From: Primulina eburnea
Taxonomy: Eukaryota; Streptophyta; Magnoliopsida; Lamiales; Gesneriaceae
DNA length: 64,000 bases
Reading direction: 5' to 3'
Assembly: GCF_022965805.1 (NCBI RefSeq)
Contig: NC_133101.1
Coordinates: 43,747,642-43,811,641 of the forward strand
The notes beneath the pieces are model-generated. The model searched no databases and was not told where the DNA came from. It worked only from the letters and a program-made list of their open reading frames with translations. Both the position numbers and the translations under genes were made by a program. Shown here piece after piece: positions 22,509 through 35,378 of the stretch; the stretch's first letter is position 1; each line of letters opens with the position of its first letter.

Positions 22509-24414
22509 TGTGGGGACCCGGACGCTAATCAAGTTCTTAATCATCATTGGGACTAATTAATCAACTTATAAAACAGGGTCTAATTTTTTTTTTAAAATGC
22601 GGAACGTAGTGAAATCAAACTAATATACATATCAGTATAAAATACAATACAAGTCATGTACTGCATCCATTCAAAATAAAATAAGGTTCAACATCTAAAT
22701 ATCATGTGTCAAAACCCTATATACATCCAAGTCCGAAGTCTCCACTCTATCACGATCTCTCCTCATCTCCTGGACCCTGATCCTGTCCCACCTGTTGTCA
22801 TGTACACATACAGACAAGACAACAGCAGGATAACTCCGGTGAGAATGAATCCCAGTATAAATCAACGAAACATGCAATCATATAAACAAATATAAAGCAT
22901 GTAATCAGGTAACAGATATATGTATCCAGATCTGAAACATAAACAATCTTAGCCTGTCGACACATACGTGACTCCACGTTTCAGACTAGACTCAATCCTA
23001 GTCTAGGGATCCCGGTTTCCAGATGTGGTGTTCCTATATCGAATTCCGTAATAGCGGGAACTCTGTTCCTATTACTCGATATAACCAAATATGGTGTTCC
23101 TATATCGAATTCCGTAATAGAAGAATTCCAATCCTATTACTCGATATAACCAAACATCCGGTGTCCTGACCTAACCGTCATGGACGATAGCTCTATTGCT
23201 AATATCCTATCTTGAGACATCGTGCAATGTGCCGTGGCGATACCACCACTATCCGGCACTTCTGTCACAAGATAACTCGTCTAATACCTGTCATCTATAA
23301 TTCAAGAAAACAAGTACATCAGTCCGTTTAATGCAGATATCAATGCAATAAATAAAGTATGTGATTTAGGGAAACTCAAGTCTAAACCGACTCAAGTCGA
23401 TCTCCCAATACCACATTGACTTATACCTTTCTTTCGTCGGTTTCTGGCTCAGTCGAAGTCCTGAACTCACAACCTGTCTGGCAATGACAATATCAATATA
23501 CTTTTCAAATCAATAACAATCTGATCAATTTGGATTTAATTCAAAATCAACGGTATAACGGTACAATTTCAGTACCCCCGTCAATACCATATCATCGGAT
23601 AATAGTTACAATCCATAACCCATATCCAATACAATCCGTAATCCAATCACCATTCAATCTGTCCGGTATAAATCAATATACCCAAACAATTCCTAACAAT
23701 TCCATAATCAGTCCGTTTCTCAATCTGACTTCGATTCTATGATGTCTAACATATCAAGAACATCATATATGAATCCTACTCAATTCTGACAACAACATAA
23801 TTTCAAAGCATGTCAAAACGTAGCAAAACTTACGTCCAGTTGTAGCCTACGTCGCTAGGAACTCGGTACCGAAGTCGAATTACAATTCTGACGGACGGAT
23901 TTCTCAAAAAAAGCGTAAGGATTTTCAGTGAACTTTCCCCGAGCTTCTTTCTCGATTTCTACTGAATTCTAAGGGATTAACATATATATTTACTCAGGTG
24001 CTCGGTTAATGATACGCGTCACTCTTTTATCCAATTCAGGCGGCGCTCGAGCGGTCACAAACTACCGCTCGGGCGCCGAACATTCTGTCCAAATACTCGG
24101 CTGGTCACGCACTGGCGCTCGGGCGGTGATATCTTACCGCTCGGGCGCGGAACTCTCTGCCTCCCCCTTCCTCCTTGGCGCTCGGGCGGTCAAAAACTAC
24201 CGCTCGGGCACCACATCTTCTGTCCAAGATGTTTTCCTATTGGACTTTGGCGCTCGGGCGGTCATTTCTTACCGCTCGGGCGCCACTAGTTCTGTCCAAC
24301 GTTTACGCCCTTCTTATAAAATCTTATTTCGTGTCCCGATTAATCCTTTTGTAATCATATCAAATTATAAATCAATAATTACCGATTACTAGGATTAAAT
24401 TTCCGGGCATTACA
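22509..24414 (-). repeat. Element A 5' LTR
   Basis: Same ends as the 3' LTR, with a matching four-unit array at 24042-24285. Visible differences from the other LTR are scattered substitutions and a few small indels, for example near 22590 and 23490. Confidence 0.95.
24042..24285 (-). repeat. Four-unit inverted-repeat array, element A 5' LTR
   Basis: Counterpart of 15314-15557. The first unit keeps a better-paired arm (ACTACCGCTCGGG where the other LTR has ACTATCGCTCGGG). Confidence 0.95.
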
Positions 24415-24850
24415 TCACTGGTCCCCGCCCTCGGCCCCATGCTCATTAGTACCTACAACAATCAAGTCTAGTGAGCCTAAAGACTCATCATGCATATATC
24501 GTAGATAACGAGTAAATACTATATTAAAACTTGCATGGGATATAACATCGTGTCATGGGGCATACTGAAAATAACTTGAACTGAGCAATTATAATACGTG
24601 CATAACTGAACTGAAAAATCATAGTAAAAATGTTTGCTCTTTGGAGCCCTGTACTGAAATAAAATCTAATAATTTTCTGTTGAGATTATAGTCTACGCAA
24701 GTGGCCCCTGCACTGAACTGAACTGTCCGATCACTGGCGACCGGTTGGTACCAAACTGAACTGACCGGTAACTGGCTACCGGGGGTACCAAACTGAACTG
24801 ACCGGTAATTGGCTACCGGGTAAAATAATGCTCCCATGATGGTGAATTGA

Positions 24851-27527
24851 TGTAACGTACCGTATTTTCATACTTAAAAATTTGCGGAAAAATTAAAATT
24901 TTCTTAAATGTAAACATCCATACGGTCGTCACTCAACATTCATAAAAATAAATCTCAAAATCATCCGTCACCAATAAAATTTTGCTAAAAGAAACTGTCT
25001 CAAAATATTTCGCATCCATATATTTGAAAATCAGAGTATTTTGAAACTTTGCATAAAACGTAAGCATTGCGGTCCTCGGGTCTAGCCTTCCACTCAGTCC
25101 AAGCCTGCCCCTTGGTCGCCACCTCCTGTCTCCTCAACATAGTCACCTGCATCGATCAAGTCTAGTGAGTCTAAAGACTCAACACGTATAAACTGAGATA
25201 ACGAGTACTACTTAATACAATCGCATGCATCTTAAAAATAGAACGTATATAACTTGAAACTTGAACTTGCATAATAAACTTGAACATACGTACGTACATA
25301 ACTAGATGTGTCATCAACATAAACTTTCATAAACATACTGCATACTTGAACATACATAACTTCATCATTTTGCGTAGAGGATGTTTCAAAGCAAGTGACC
25401 CATAATATAATAAACACCTGATCAGACAAACCACAGTACTGGGCTGACAGGGACGTATCCACTGCCACATACATGAGATCCCCGTTCATAATTTAACGGG
25501 CTGGTTGGTCTCCGTTAATAATTTAACGCTTTCCAACCACGATCTAACTCGTTCATAATTTAACGGGCGAATTGGTCCCCGTTCATAATTTAACGCTTTC
25601 CAATCCTAAATATAATTTGGTCACAAGACATTTAGCATACCTCCAAAAACTTAAAATATTTTCTTTGCACGTCATCATACTTATTTGGCGTTGAGGGATT
25701 CGTTGGATCTCACTTGGGGCCGCTACTGCACATACTAACATAAATTTTAAATACTTAACTTGCATGTCTTAGACGTAGGTACTCGAGCTCACCACCAAAG
25801 TGAATAAGTAGCTTAGGACATTCTAGTTTGCTCCTCGCTTGACCTCGTTTAATCATCGTACTAAACCATGACGTAAAACCACAAAACAAATCCTATATTT
25901 TTACATAAATAAATTTTAACCATGGTGCTAACCCATGATATAGAACCCCGAAGCAATTCCTAAAAAAAAAATTAAATTTTTTTTTTAAAGGGTGTACACG
26001 GACCCCGTGTAGGGGTCAGGGTAGACTCTGGAAATTCGTATTTTTGAAGGAAAAAGGACACGGACTCCGTGCCGGGGTCCGGGAAGGGGTCCGGGTACCC
26101 TCTGTCTTTGCAAATTCACGAAAATTTGCTAACTTAACATTTCACGCATTCAATCCAAGCCTAAGGACCATGAACCAACACCTCTAGACTCATCCTAGGA
26201 TGTTATTACATTGATTCAAACCCATAAAAACGCCCCAAACGTCCCTAAGCATCAACAATTAATTCCAACACAACAATAACTCGTAATTAGGCATCGTTTC
26301 GCTTCCTACGACTTCTATTACATCCCAAGCCAAACCCGAGCCGAACGAACCACCAAATAACACCTAAACACATCTCGTAACATATATAAATGCAGTAGCA
26401 CAAGCCCGGCGATGTCCAACGAAGCCTGCAACAAATAACTTCAAGAACACATTTTACATAAAAGTCGCAGCTTGAGCAGTCCCACGAAAAACGTCATAAC
26501 TCACTCAATTTTCATCCAAAAATCTCGAATTTTATATCAAATAGAAGGCATCAAAACGTTGTACAATTTTCTAGTGAAAGTTTTCTCAAAATCCAGACAG
26601 AAAAATCGCAGTTTTCAACAGAACAGTAAGTTACGAGATTTCAGATCTAAAAATATTTCAAACGCATTCAAACCATTTTCCGCTCAAACGACGAACGTCA
26701 CACATGAGTTTTCACGCATAAAAATAACCCAACGCATACTATGTCAAGATAGATGTAGAAAGAACAAAATATACGTGCCTTTTGATGTATAAAAATACCG
26801 ATACGACGATACCGAAGCGGAGACGGTGCGAGGCTCGATCCTGGACGAACGTGGCGTTAAAATCTTGCGATGAAAACTCTCGAAAATTGATGGAATGGTG
26901 AAGGGGGTGGGGCGGCTGCTGAATGCTATGGAACCCTAGGTTTCTCTCCTTTTAAAAATCTGAAAATAAGATGTGTAGGGTGTGTTGTGTGTTTTAGTGT
27001 GTGTAAAAACATGTAAGTGTGTGTGAGTGTGTGTAACGTGTGTGTGGGTTTTTAATTAGGAGAATTTAGTGCTAAATTAACTAATTAAAATACTTATTAA
27101 AGGTTGACACACACTAATTTAATCAAACTCCTCTATTAAAATAATTACATACTAATTTTAAAAGTTCTAAACTCTTAAATTACTAAATACATAAATAAGG
27201 CTTTTAAAATACTAAAAACTTAATAAATTATTTAAAATGCCCCACTCTTAACTTAAAATAAAATACCACACTTTAAATTGCTAAAAATCGTCACCGGTCT
27301 TTTCCTCGATCCCGCCTCGAATAATCGCCTGAAACATGAAACTCGAAAAGTATTTTAACGTGCATCAATTAAACATAAATATTAAAATAATGCAAATTCT
27401 TAAATCGTGAATTAAAACCCAAATCAATGAATTAAGCATGCATTAAAACCATTTAATAAAATACATAAGGAATTTAATAACTTGCACGCACGTGGTTCAT
27501 GTGGATCTCAAATTTCGGGACGTCACA
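24851..27527 (-). repeat. Element B 3' LTR
   Basis: TGTAACGTACCG to GGGACGTCACA. Includes the GAGTCTAAAGACTC block (25167-25180), a GC-rich stem-loop pair (25996-26100) and a GT-rich tract (26975-27050). Confidence 0.95.
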
Positions 27528-30176
27528 ATCTATCCCCCTTAATTTGAATTTCGTCCCCGAAATTCGCTTATCCTCGATAATCCAAAAGTTAGATTCTTAA
27601 TTCTAGTATCCCAACGATCTACGCTACCGCTGCACTACTCTGAATAAATTTAAGTCTTATGTTGTCCTTACGTCTCTTCAATCCTAATTAAATTACATAC
27701 CAAAAACCTTGTTTGCGAATCACAACTTAAAACAACTTATGGCGTCTTAGTTTTACTTTGCTATGAACTCGAATTCTGACTTTTCTCACAATTCCCAATA
27801 TTAGGAATACAGGTTCAAACTTATCGTATCATACTTTCTCATACCATACCCCTAATGCTCATCGAACTATTACATACGCATTTATGCAGTCCAACCTAAG
27901 AGGTCTTAGCACCAACGGTTACTGATCAACTTCCATCCTCAGCAATACACTTAAAAGTTAAATCTTATCTTAATCCACATATGTTAATATTGGCCAACAA
28001 TCCTTGAATCGAATATTTACCTTACGATACAAACTTACATAACTTAGCTATTTCCGAGTACATCCCAAATATAAAATTGTTGCTAACCTTTAATTTCGAG
28101 TAACATAAATCCGTAAAACCCCAAAATATATAATATCGATCCTCTCCTTAAATAATAAAAACTTTCTAGCATCAATCACAAGCTTAAACTATTTTCTTCA
28201 CGATTACAATATAGTTAAAGCCTAAGACACTTGAGCCTTCCTCATTGGAACGAATGTCCCACTTAGATGTATCCCCAATACTCAATTAATTCTAGCGTAT
28301 AAAACTTAATAAGCTTCCTTTATTAATAATGGACTAACTCTAATGAATCAACTCCACTTATAACCCATAGAATTCTAGAATCCCCACATCAAGCTTGCAG
28401 ATTTCTTACTCAATAAAAATCTTAATATTCATTTATTGATAACTTATGTTGAACACCAATAATTCCCTTTGTTTTTATTTCACCCAAAAATTCTGTATGA
28501 GCAAATATCCCATAAATTTGAAATTCAACCTTACGCAGTCCAAATAGTTTTGGATAACATAATTCCAATACACATATTCACTTATTCTCAAGTTTCTTAA
28601 TAACCTACAAAAATTTCCCAAGACAAGATGTCTACCTCAATTCTTACATGCGTCGTCTATCAAATAACCTAATCATCAACCATACCCAACCTTCTAGAAA
28701 AATCAAATTCCAACAAAGGTACAAGCTTAACTGTTACAATCATGACTAAAACTTATGACACATCAACTTAAGTTCCCAAAAAATTTTTTTTTTCGCTAAC
28801 TCAATGTCTACTCTTAGAACTTAGCTAACCGATCAACTTTACCTCAAATCGTTATCACCCTGAATTTTAAATTTGCCGCAACATTAATTCACTAGCGCTT
28901 AACTTTTCGAGCCCAATGTCGATTCATCTTACAATCCCTTGATTACTATTTCTTATAATATTATAACCCAGATACTTCAAGGTTCTAATGATCCCTTCGA
29001 GCTTAAATCATCGAAAATTCCTATCATTTAAACCATTCAATTCTCACTTACTGCTAAACTAGTCCCCCAAATTCCTTAAAATTGTAGCATTAATTCATTA
29101 TTTCCTCAAAATTATCCAGTTTGTCCTAAATTTCGGACATTTAACATTTACCCATAAGTTCTTGGTGTTCCTAATTCCATTGTGTAAGTTCCTCGCAACA
29201 TAAAATTCAAAAATTTTAAGCTTATTAGACCCAAATTCAATTCTCATAGCCTCGAAATTTACTGATTTAACCCAAGTGTACCTCAAAATTCGAATTTAAT
29301 CCCCAAAATTTTCTGAATTTGCCATTTGACCCTTAAATTTTTCGAACTTACATTTTTGGCCCTACAACTCTTCAAAATTTGCATTTCCAGTCCTCAATAA
29401 AGTCTTCGATTTTAGTCTCATTAAACCTTAAAATCCTCGAAACTCGGAATTTAAATCCCAAACGATAACTTCGAAACTAGTCCCTTAGGATTTTTTTTTC
29501 TTTGCACTTAGGTCCTGATATTATTGGTCATTACCACTAGGTCCTTAAAATTCTCAATTCGTGCAATTAAATCCTTAAATCCAACTAGGGGGAGCATGCA
29601 TCCTAAATAAATTCAATGCTTGTATACTTCCAAATATCGTCGTAGTCTCAAATAATTAATCCTTACATGGAGTTCTCAAAAAGCAACTCAGCTAGCAACC
29701 ACAAACCATCAGTAATTTCTTAGAAAATCTACAAGTCCCAAAAGCATTCGTAATTGTCAAGTTTAACTTATTACCCACAAGTATAACATCAGTACTACTA
29801 ACAAAAATTAATATAGACACATCATTTCCAAATTTTCCAGACGCCCAAAAGCAAAATTCTTGCTCATGTCCAATTCCACCGCACCAGCATGCAAGAAAAT
29901 TAAATAATCTCTCATTTCATGTCGTAACATGCATAAAAGTTTTGAGGATCCAATCTCAATTCATAACGACAGATAAACCAGTACTCTAAAACGTATGTCA
30001 TGTAAACATACAGGTGGTTGCATTAAAATATGCACATGCTGAAATCATGACTTGAATGCTTAATACATGAAATAATTTAAAATTTTAAAACTTACAGACT
30101 TGATGTGTGACTTCGTGAGCTTCTTGCGACTGGCAGTAGGCGTAACCCTTTACAAGAACACCGCTCTGATACCAAC
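27528..30176 (-). other. Element B internal region, noncoding
   Basis: No open frame longer than 62 codons and no recognisable retroviral domain on either strand. The sense strand has many short phrases of the kind AAGGACCTAGTGG and AATTTTGAAG seen in noncoding plant retroelement filler. Polypurine tract next to 27527 (minus strand AAGGGGGATAGAT); primer site TGGTATCAGAGC at 30163-30174 (minus strand). Confidence 0.8.
30163..30174 (-). other. Primer binding site, tRNA-iMet type (element B)
   Basis: Minus strand TGGTATCAGAGC, two bases from the 5' LTR. It matches the primer sites of the Tekay-type element and element A, so cis signals for replication are retained although no protein is encoded. 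Confidence 0.93.
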
Positions 30177-32874
30177 TGTAACGTACCGTATTTTCATACT
30201 TAAAAATTTGCGGAAAAATTAAAATTTTTCTTAAATGTAAACATCCATACGGTCGTCACTCAACATTCATAAAAATAAATCTCAAAATCATCCGTCACCA
30301 ATAAAATTTTGCTAAAAGAAACTGTCTCAAAATATTTCGCATCCAGATATTTGAAAATCAGAGTATTTTGAAACTTTGCATAAAACGTAAGCATTGCGGT
30401 CCTCGGGTCTAGCCTTCCACTCAGTCCAAGCCTGCCCCTTGGTCGACACCTCTTGTCTCCTCAACATATAGTCACCTGCATTGATCAAGTCTAGTGAGTC
30501 TAAAGACTCAACACATATAAACTGGGATAACGAGTACTACTTAATAAAATCGCATGCATCTTAAAAATAGAACGTACATAACTTGAAACTTGAACTTGCA
30601 TAATAAACTTGAACATACGTACGTACATAACTAGACGTGCCATCAACATAAACTTTCATAAACATACTGCATACTTGAACATACATAACTTCATCATTTT
30701 GCGTAGAGGATGTTTCAAAGCAAGTGACCCATAACATAATAAACGCCTGATCAGACAAACCACAGTACTGGGCTGACAGGGACGTATCCACTGCCATATA
30801 CATGAGATCCCCGTTCATAATTTAACGTGCTGGTTGGTCCCCGTTCATAATTTAACGCTTTCCAACCACGATCTAACCCGTTCATAATTTAACGGGCGAA
30901 TTGGTCCCCGTTCATAATTTAACGCTTTCCAATCCTAAATATAATTTGGTCACAAGACATTTAGCATACCTCCAAAAACTTAAAATATTTTCTTTGCACG
31001 TCATCATACTTATTTGGCGTTGAGGGATTCGTTGGATCTCACTTGGGGCCGCTACTGCACATACTAACATAAATTTTAAATACTTAACTTGCATGTCTTA
31101 GACGTAGGTACTCGAGCTCACCACCAAAGTGAATAAGTAGCTTAGGACATTCTAGTTCGCTCCTCGCTTGACCTCGTTTAATCATCGTACTAAACCATGA
31201 CGTAAAACCACAAAACAAATCCTATATTTTTACATAAATAAATTTTAACCATGGTGCTAACCCATGATATAGAACCCCGAAGCAAATCCTAAAAAAAAAA
31301 AAAAAATTAAATTTTTTTTTAAAAGGGTGTACACGGACCCCGTGTAGGGGTCCGTGTACGGGTCCGGGTAGACTCTGTAAATTCGTATTTTTGAAGGAAA
31401 AAGGACACGGACTCCGTGCCGGGATCCGAGAAGAGGTCCGGGTACCCTCTGTCTTTTCAAATTCACGAAAATTCGCTAACTTAACATTTCACCCATTCAA
31501 TCCAAGCCGAAGGACCATGAACCAACACCTCTAGACTCATCCTAGGATGTTATTACATTGATTCAAACCCATAAAAACGCCCCAAACGTCCCTAAGCATC
31601 AACAATTAATTCCAACACAACAATAACTCGTAATTAGGCATCGTTTCGCTTCCTACGACTTCTATTACATCCCAAGCCAAACCCGACCCGAACGAACCAT
31701 CAAATAACACCTAAATACATCTCGTAACATATATAAATACAGTAGCACAAGCCCGGCGATGTCCAACGAAGCCTGCAATAAATAACTTCAAGAACACATT
31801 TTACATAAAAGTCGCAGCTTGAGCAGTCCCACGAAAAACGTCATAACTCACTCAATTTTCATCCAAAAATCTCTAATTTTATATCAAATCGAAGGCATCA
31901 AAAAGTTCTACAATTTTCTAGTGGAAAGTTTTCTCAAAATCCCGACATAAAAATCGCAGTTTTCAACAGAACAGTAAGTTACGAGATTTCAGATCTAAAA
32001 ATATTTCAAACGCATTCAAACAATTTTCCGCTCAAACGACGAACGTCACACATGAGTTTTCATGCATAAAAATAACCCAACGCATACTATGACAAGATCG
32101 ATGCAGAAAGAACAGAATATACGTGCCTTTTGATGTATAAAAATACCGATACGACGATACCGAAGCGGAGACGGTGCGAGGCTCGATCCGGGACGAACGT
32201 GGCGTTAAAATCTTGCGATGAAAACTCTCGAAATTTGATGGAATGGTGAAGGGGGTGGGGCGGCTGCTGAATGCTATGGAACCCTAGGTTTCTCTCCTTT
32301 TAAAAATCTGAAAATAAGATGTGTAGGGTGTGTTGTGTATTTTAGTGTGTGTAAAAACATTAAGTGTGTGTGAGTGTGTGTAACGTGTGTGTGGGTTTTT
32401 AATTAGGAGAATTTAGTGCTAAATTAACTAATTAAAATACTTATTAAAGGTTGACACACACTAATTTAATCAAACTCCTCTATCAAAATAATTACATACT
32501 AATTTTAAAAGTTCTAAACTCTTAAATTACTAAATACATAAATAAGGCTTTTAAAATACTAAAAACTTAATAAATTATTTAAAATGCCCCACTCTTAACT
32601 TAAAATAGAATACCACACTTTAAATTGCTAAAAATCGTCACCGGTCTTTTCCTCGATCCCGCCTCGAATAATCGCCTGAAACATGAAACTCGAAAAGTAT
32701 TTTAACGTGCATCAATTAAACATAAATATTAAAATAATGCAAATTCTTAAATCGTGAATTAAAACCCAAATCAATGAATTAAGCATGCATTAAAACCATT
32801 TAATAAAATACATAAGGAATTTAATAACTTGCACGCACGTGGTTCATGTGGATCTCAAATTTCGGGACGTCACA
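30177..32874 (-). repeat. Element B 5' LTR
   Basis: Same ends as the other LTR. It keeps a longer form of the GC-rich stem-loop pair (31331-31446), where the 3' LTR lacks about 12 bp. The conserved block is at 30496-30509. Confidence 0.95.
31331..31446 (-). repeat. GC-rich stem-loop pair in element B LTR
   Basis: ACACGGACCCCGTGT at 31331 (6-bp stem, 3-base loop) and CACGGACTCCGTG at 31406 (5-bp stem, 3-base loop), each followed by GGGGTCCGGGTA-like sequence and a CTCTGT block. The two units are 74 bp apart. The equivalent in the other LTR is 25996-26100. Confidence 0.8.
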
Positions 32875-35342
32875 ATTGACCACAAGCAATATCGCATAAA
32901 TCTCAAAAATAAGTATTTTCTATTTTTATGCACATAATATAATTAAATGGCAAAAAGAAGTATCCTGTATTATTTTCCCACATGGATTGGATCGTTCCCA
33001 GGCTCGCTGCAACCTAAGTATGCCATGAAAAATATGCAATAGCTTTTACTTGACCACACTATGCAATTAAGTTAAAAAATGCGACGATGACGCTCAACGA
33101 CTTCGTATTTAATCATGACTCCGAGCCAACCCGAAACAACACTGAACCAACGTATAGTCATGATTAAAATACACTTAAAATTATGAATTTATGCTCCTAA
33201 AATGGTGAGGGCCGAAATCTAGGTAAATGGAGGCCAAAACATGAAACGCTCTTTCAAGAGTCCATTTGGCACATTGTACCGTAAATTCTCGTACGACCTC
33301 AAAAATGATCCGAATCACAAACGGCCAAAAACTTGGCCTTCCTAACTCAATGAGGTACTGTCCAGTCCAAGGCCATAGGCTAAAAGCCAACCAAGAACTC
33401 GAACGAGCCACCGAACCGACGCAGCAAGTTGCTGTCCAGAAAACTCAAGCAGTTGCGCTTGGTTTCCTTACGTCGTTTTCGAGACTACCGGCCATTGGGG
33501 CTTGAACCACCGACCATAGACTCTCACCAACATCCCAAGGAATGATTTGAACCATGGCTAAGGGCTTTAGACCAGCCACAATTCGAAATATTCCAGCAAC
33601 AATCCAAAAGATTCACCCGAGAGCACCTTTGCGCGCGTGAGGGGTGTTTTGCTTCGCTTGCTGTCTCGACTCGTTCCAGTGGCCATTTGATTGACCATGG
33701 CACGACCTAGACTTCATGGGGCATGGTGTGAACCGTGGCTAAGGGCTTTAGGCCAACCAATATCCACACCATTCCACCATACTCGAACCAACACATGCTG
33801 TCAAAATCAAAGGGGCCGAGAAGGGGAGGGGTAGTTCTTGCGTTTGATTTAAAAATCGATGCACCATGGACCAAGCCACCAAAAGGGCGACTTAGTCACG
33901 TCTTAGAAATGCTAGGGAAGTGATCTAACCATGGCTATAGGCCCCTGGGGCAGCCATGATCCGATCCATTCCCTTATGACAGCAACATCAGATTTTTGTT
34001 TTTTTGAAACACAAATGGACACAAATGGAGTTGCTGCCATTTTCTTGGTCTCGGCTGACATGGGACTCAAACCACTGGACAAATGTGTTCCTAACATGTC
34101 CTAGTACATGCCTAGGATCAGCTTTGGGAGCCTGGAAGTCGAACCAATACCTGCAACAACGAAAACTAGCCAACCCGTGAAGCATCATGAAAACCGAAAA
34201 ATCTGCATGCTATTTTTCTGAAAATTTCTTTGATGTATTTTCGGTTTTTGACAAGGGAAATGATGATCATGTAATGAAAAATAATTGATAATAGGACTTG
34301 ATTGAAGAGCAATAAAAACATATACATGCCTTGGTTTTCATTTGAAAGAAAAACGAAAAGAATAGACGATACGGCGCGGAGGAGACGGAGTTGCTTCTCT
34401 TGTTTTCTTTCTTGTTTTTCTTCCTCACTTTTACCCTAGCCTCTCACGATTTTTAGTGCTGAAGGAGACTAAAATTTTCGAGATTATGGAGTGGGAGGGA
34501 GTCTAGGAAATTAAATGGGAAGATACAAGATAAAAGGGATGGGAAATATTCTTTCTATCTACTAGTTTGAGTGAAGGAAATAGAATGATATCAAAGATTT
34601 TTCTTGAGGATCCTAGAGGTGAATATGGACGATTTTAAGGTCTAGGTGCAAAGGGAGAAATGGTTTAATTAAATCTTGCTCGTGATTTCAAAGATGGGGA
34701 GGATATCTATCTAGAAAAAAAAAATTAAGGGGGATAATTAAAGAATGAGTTGAAAATCACAATTAAATCTTTAAAATGGGGAGAGGGCCGATTTTCTTAC
34801 CAATCAAATGAGATGGAATATTGCTTAGTTATCAATTAAAAATGGTGAGGAATTTATCTCCCAAAAATGGATAAGGAAGGGATCAAGGAATTGAGTTGTT
34901 AACTAATTTTTAAATTAAATTAACGGGGCTGAAAATTTCATATAAAATGGAGGGAAAATATCTCTTAAATATTGCATTTTTAATCTTTAGTGTTTTATCT
35001 TCCCATTAAATATTTTAGAGAATTAAGGATTTAATTATTGAGCTTTATTTACTACTTATATCCAATTATTTAAATAATTCCTTAAACCTTCTTTTACAAT
35101 AAATTTACTTATTATTTATCTTAAATAAATTTTAGAAAATGTTTTCTTACTAATAAATTTTATATCTTTACTCCAACTCCGGTCCGGCCTCACTGAATTA
35201 ACTGAAAAGAATAAAATCTAAACTACTGAATAAAATAATTAACTTCAAAGAAAGCATTTAAATACTCATGCAATGAAGTCAATTTAATTTAAAATACTAG
35301 AATTATGCATGGCTTATACGCAGTCTAATTACGGGTTCTACA

Positions 35343-35357
35343 ACTCTCCCCCTCTTA
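35343..35357 (-). other. Polypurine tract of the Tekay-type element
   Basis: Minus strand AAGAGGGGGAGAGT immediately before the 3' LTR, the expected site of plus-strand DNA priming. Confidence 0.85.
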
Positions 35358-35378
35358 AAAGAAATTTCGTCCTCGAAA

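Larger units (their letters stand above)
13768..24414 (-). mobile_element. Element A: near-complete chromovirus (gypsy) inside the Tekay-type LTR
   Basis: 10,647 bp flanked by a perfect TCACT duplication (13763-13767 and 24415-24419). LTRs 13768-15686 (1919 bp) and 22509-24414 (1906 bp) look almost identical by eye. Minus orientation: iMet-type primer site 22492-22503, polypurine tract 15687-15699. One long polyprotein frame is broken only by one stop codon and by a later solo LTR (16223-18194). Young relative to its host element. Confidence 0.97.
24851..32874 (-). mobile_element. Element B: coding-free LTR element (LARD-like) inside the Tekay-type LTR
   Basis: 8024 bp flanked by ATTGA (24846-24850 and 32875-32879). 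LTRs 24851-27527 (2677 bp) and 30177-32874 (2698 bp) are almost identical by eye. The internal 2.65 kb has an iMet-type primer site and a polypurine tract but no gag or pol frame. It therefore looks like a non-autonomous element moved by a partner's proteins, or an internally deleted copy with noncoding filler. Confidence 0.93.
13512..35342 (-). repeat. 3' LTR of the Tekay-type element, in three pieces
   Basis: Pieces 13512-13767, 24415-24850 and 32875-35342 align in order with 40265-43410. The breaks are at ...GGCTCACT/GGTCCCC (element A, TSD TCACT) and ...GGTGAATTGA/CCACAAG (element B, TSD ATTGA). The outer ends are TGTAAATGCCCG and GGGTTCTACA. Confidence 0.95.

Noticed and set aside
33181..33505. 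ORFs repeated at 41252-41576
   Set aside because: They are the two LTR copies of the Tekay-type element; the conservation is LTR identity and not coding selection.
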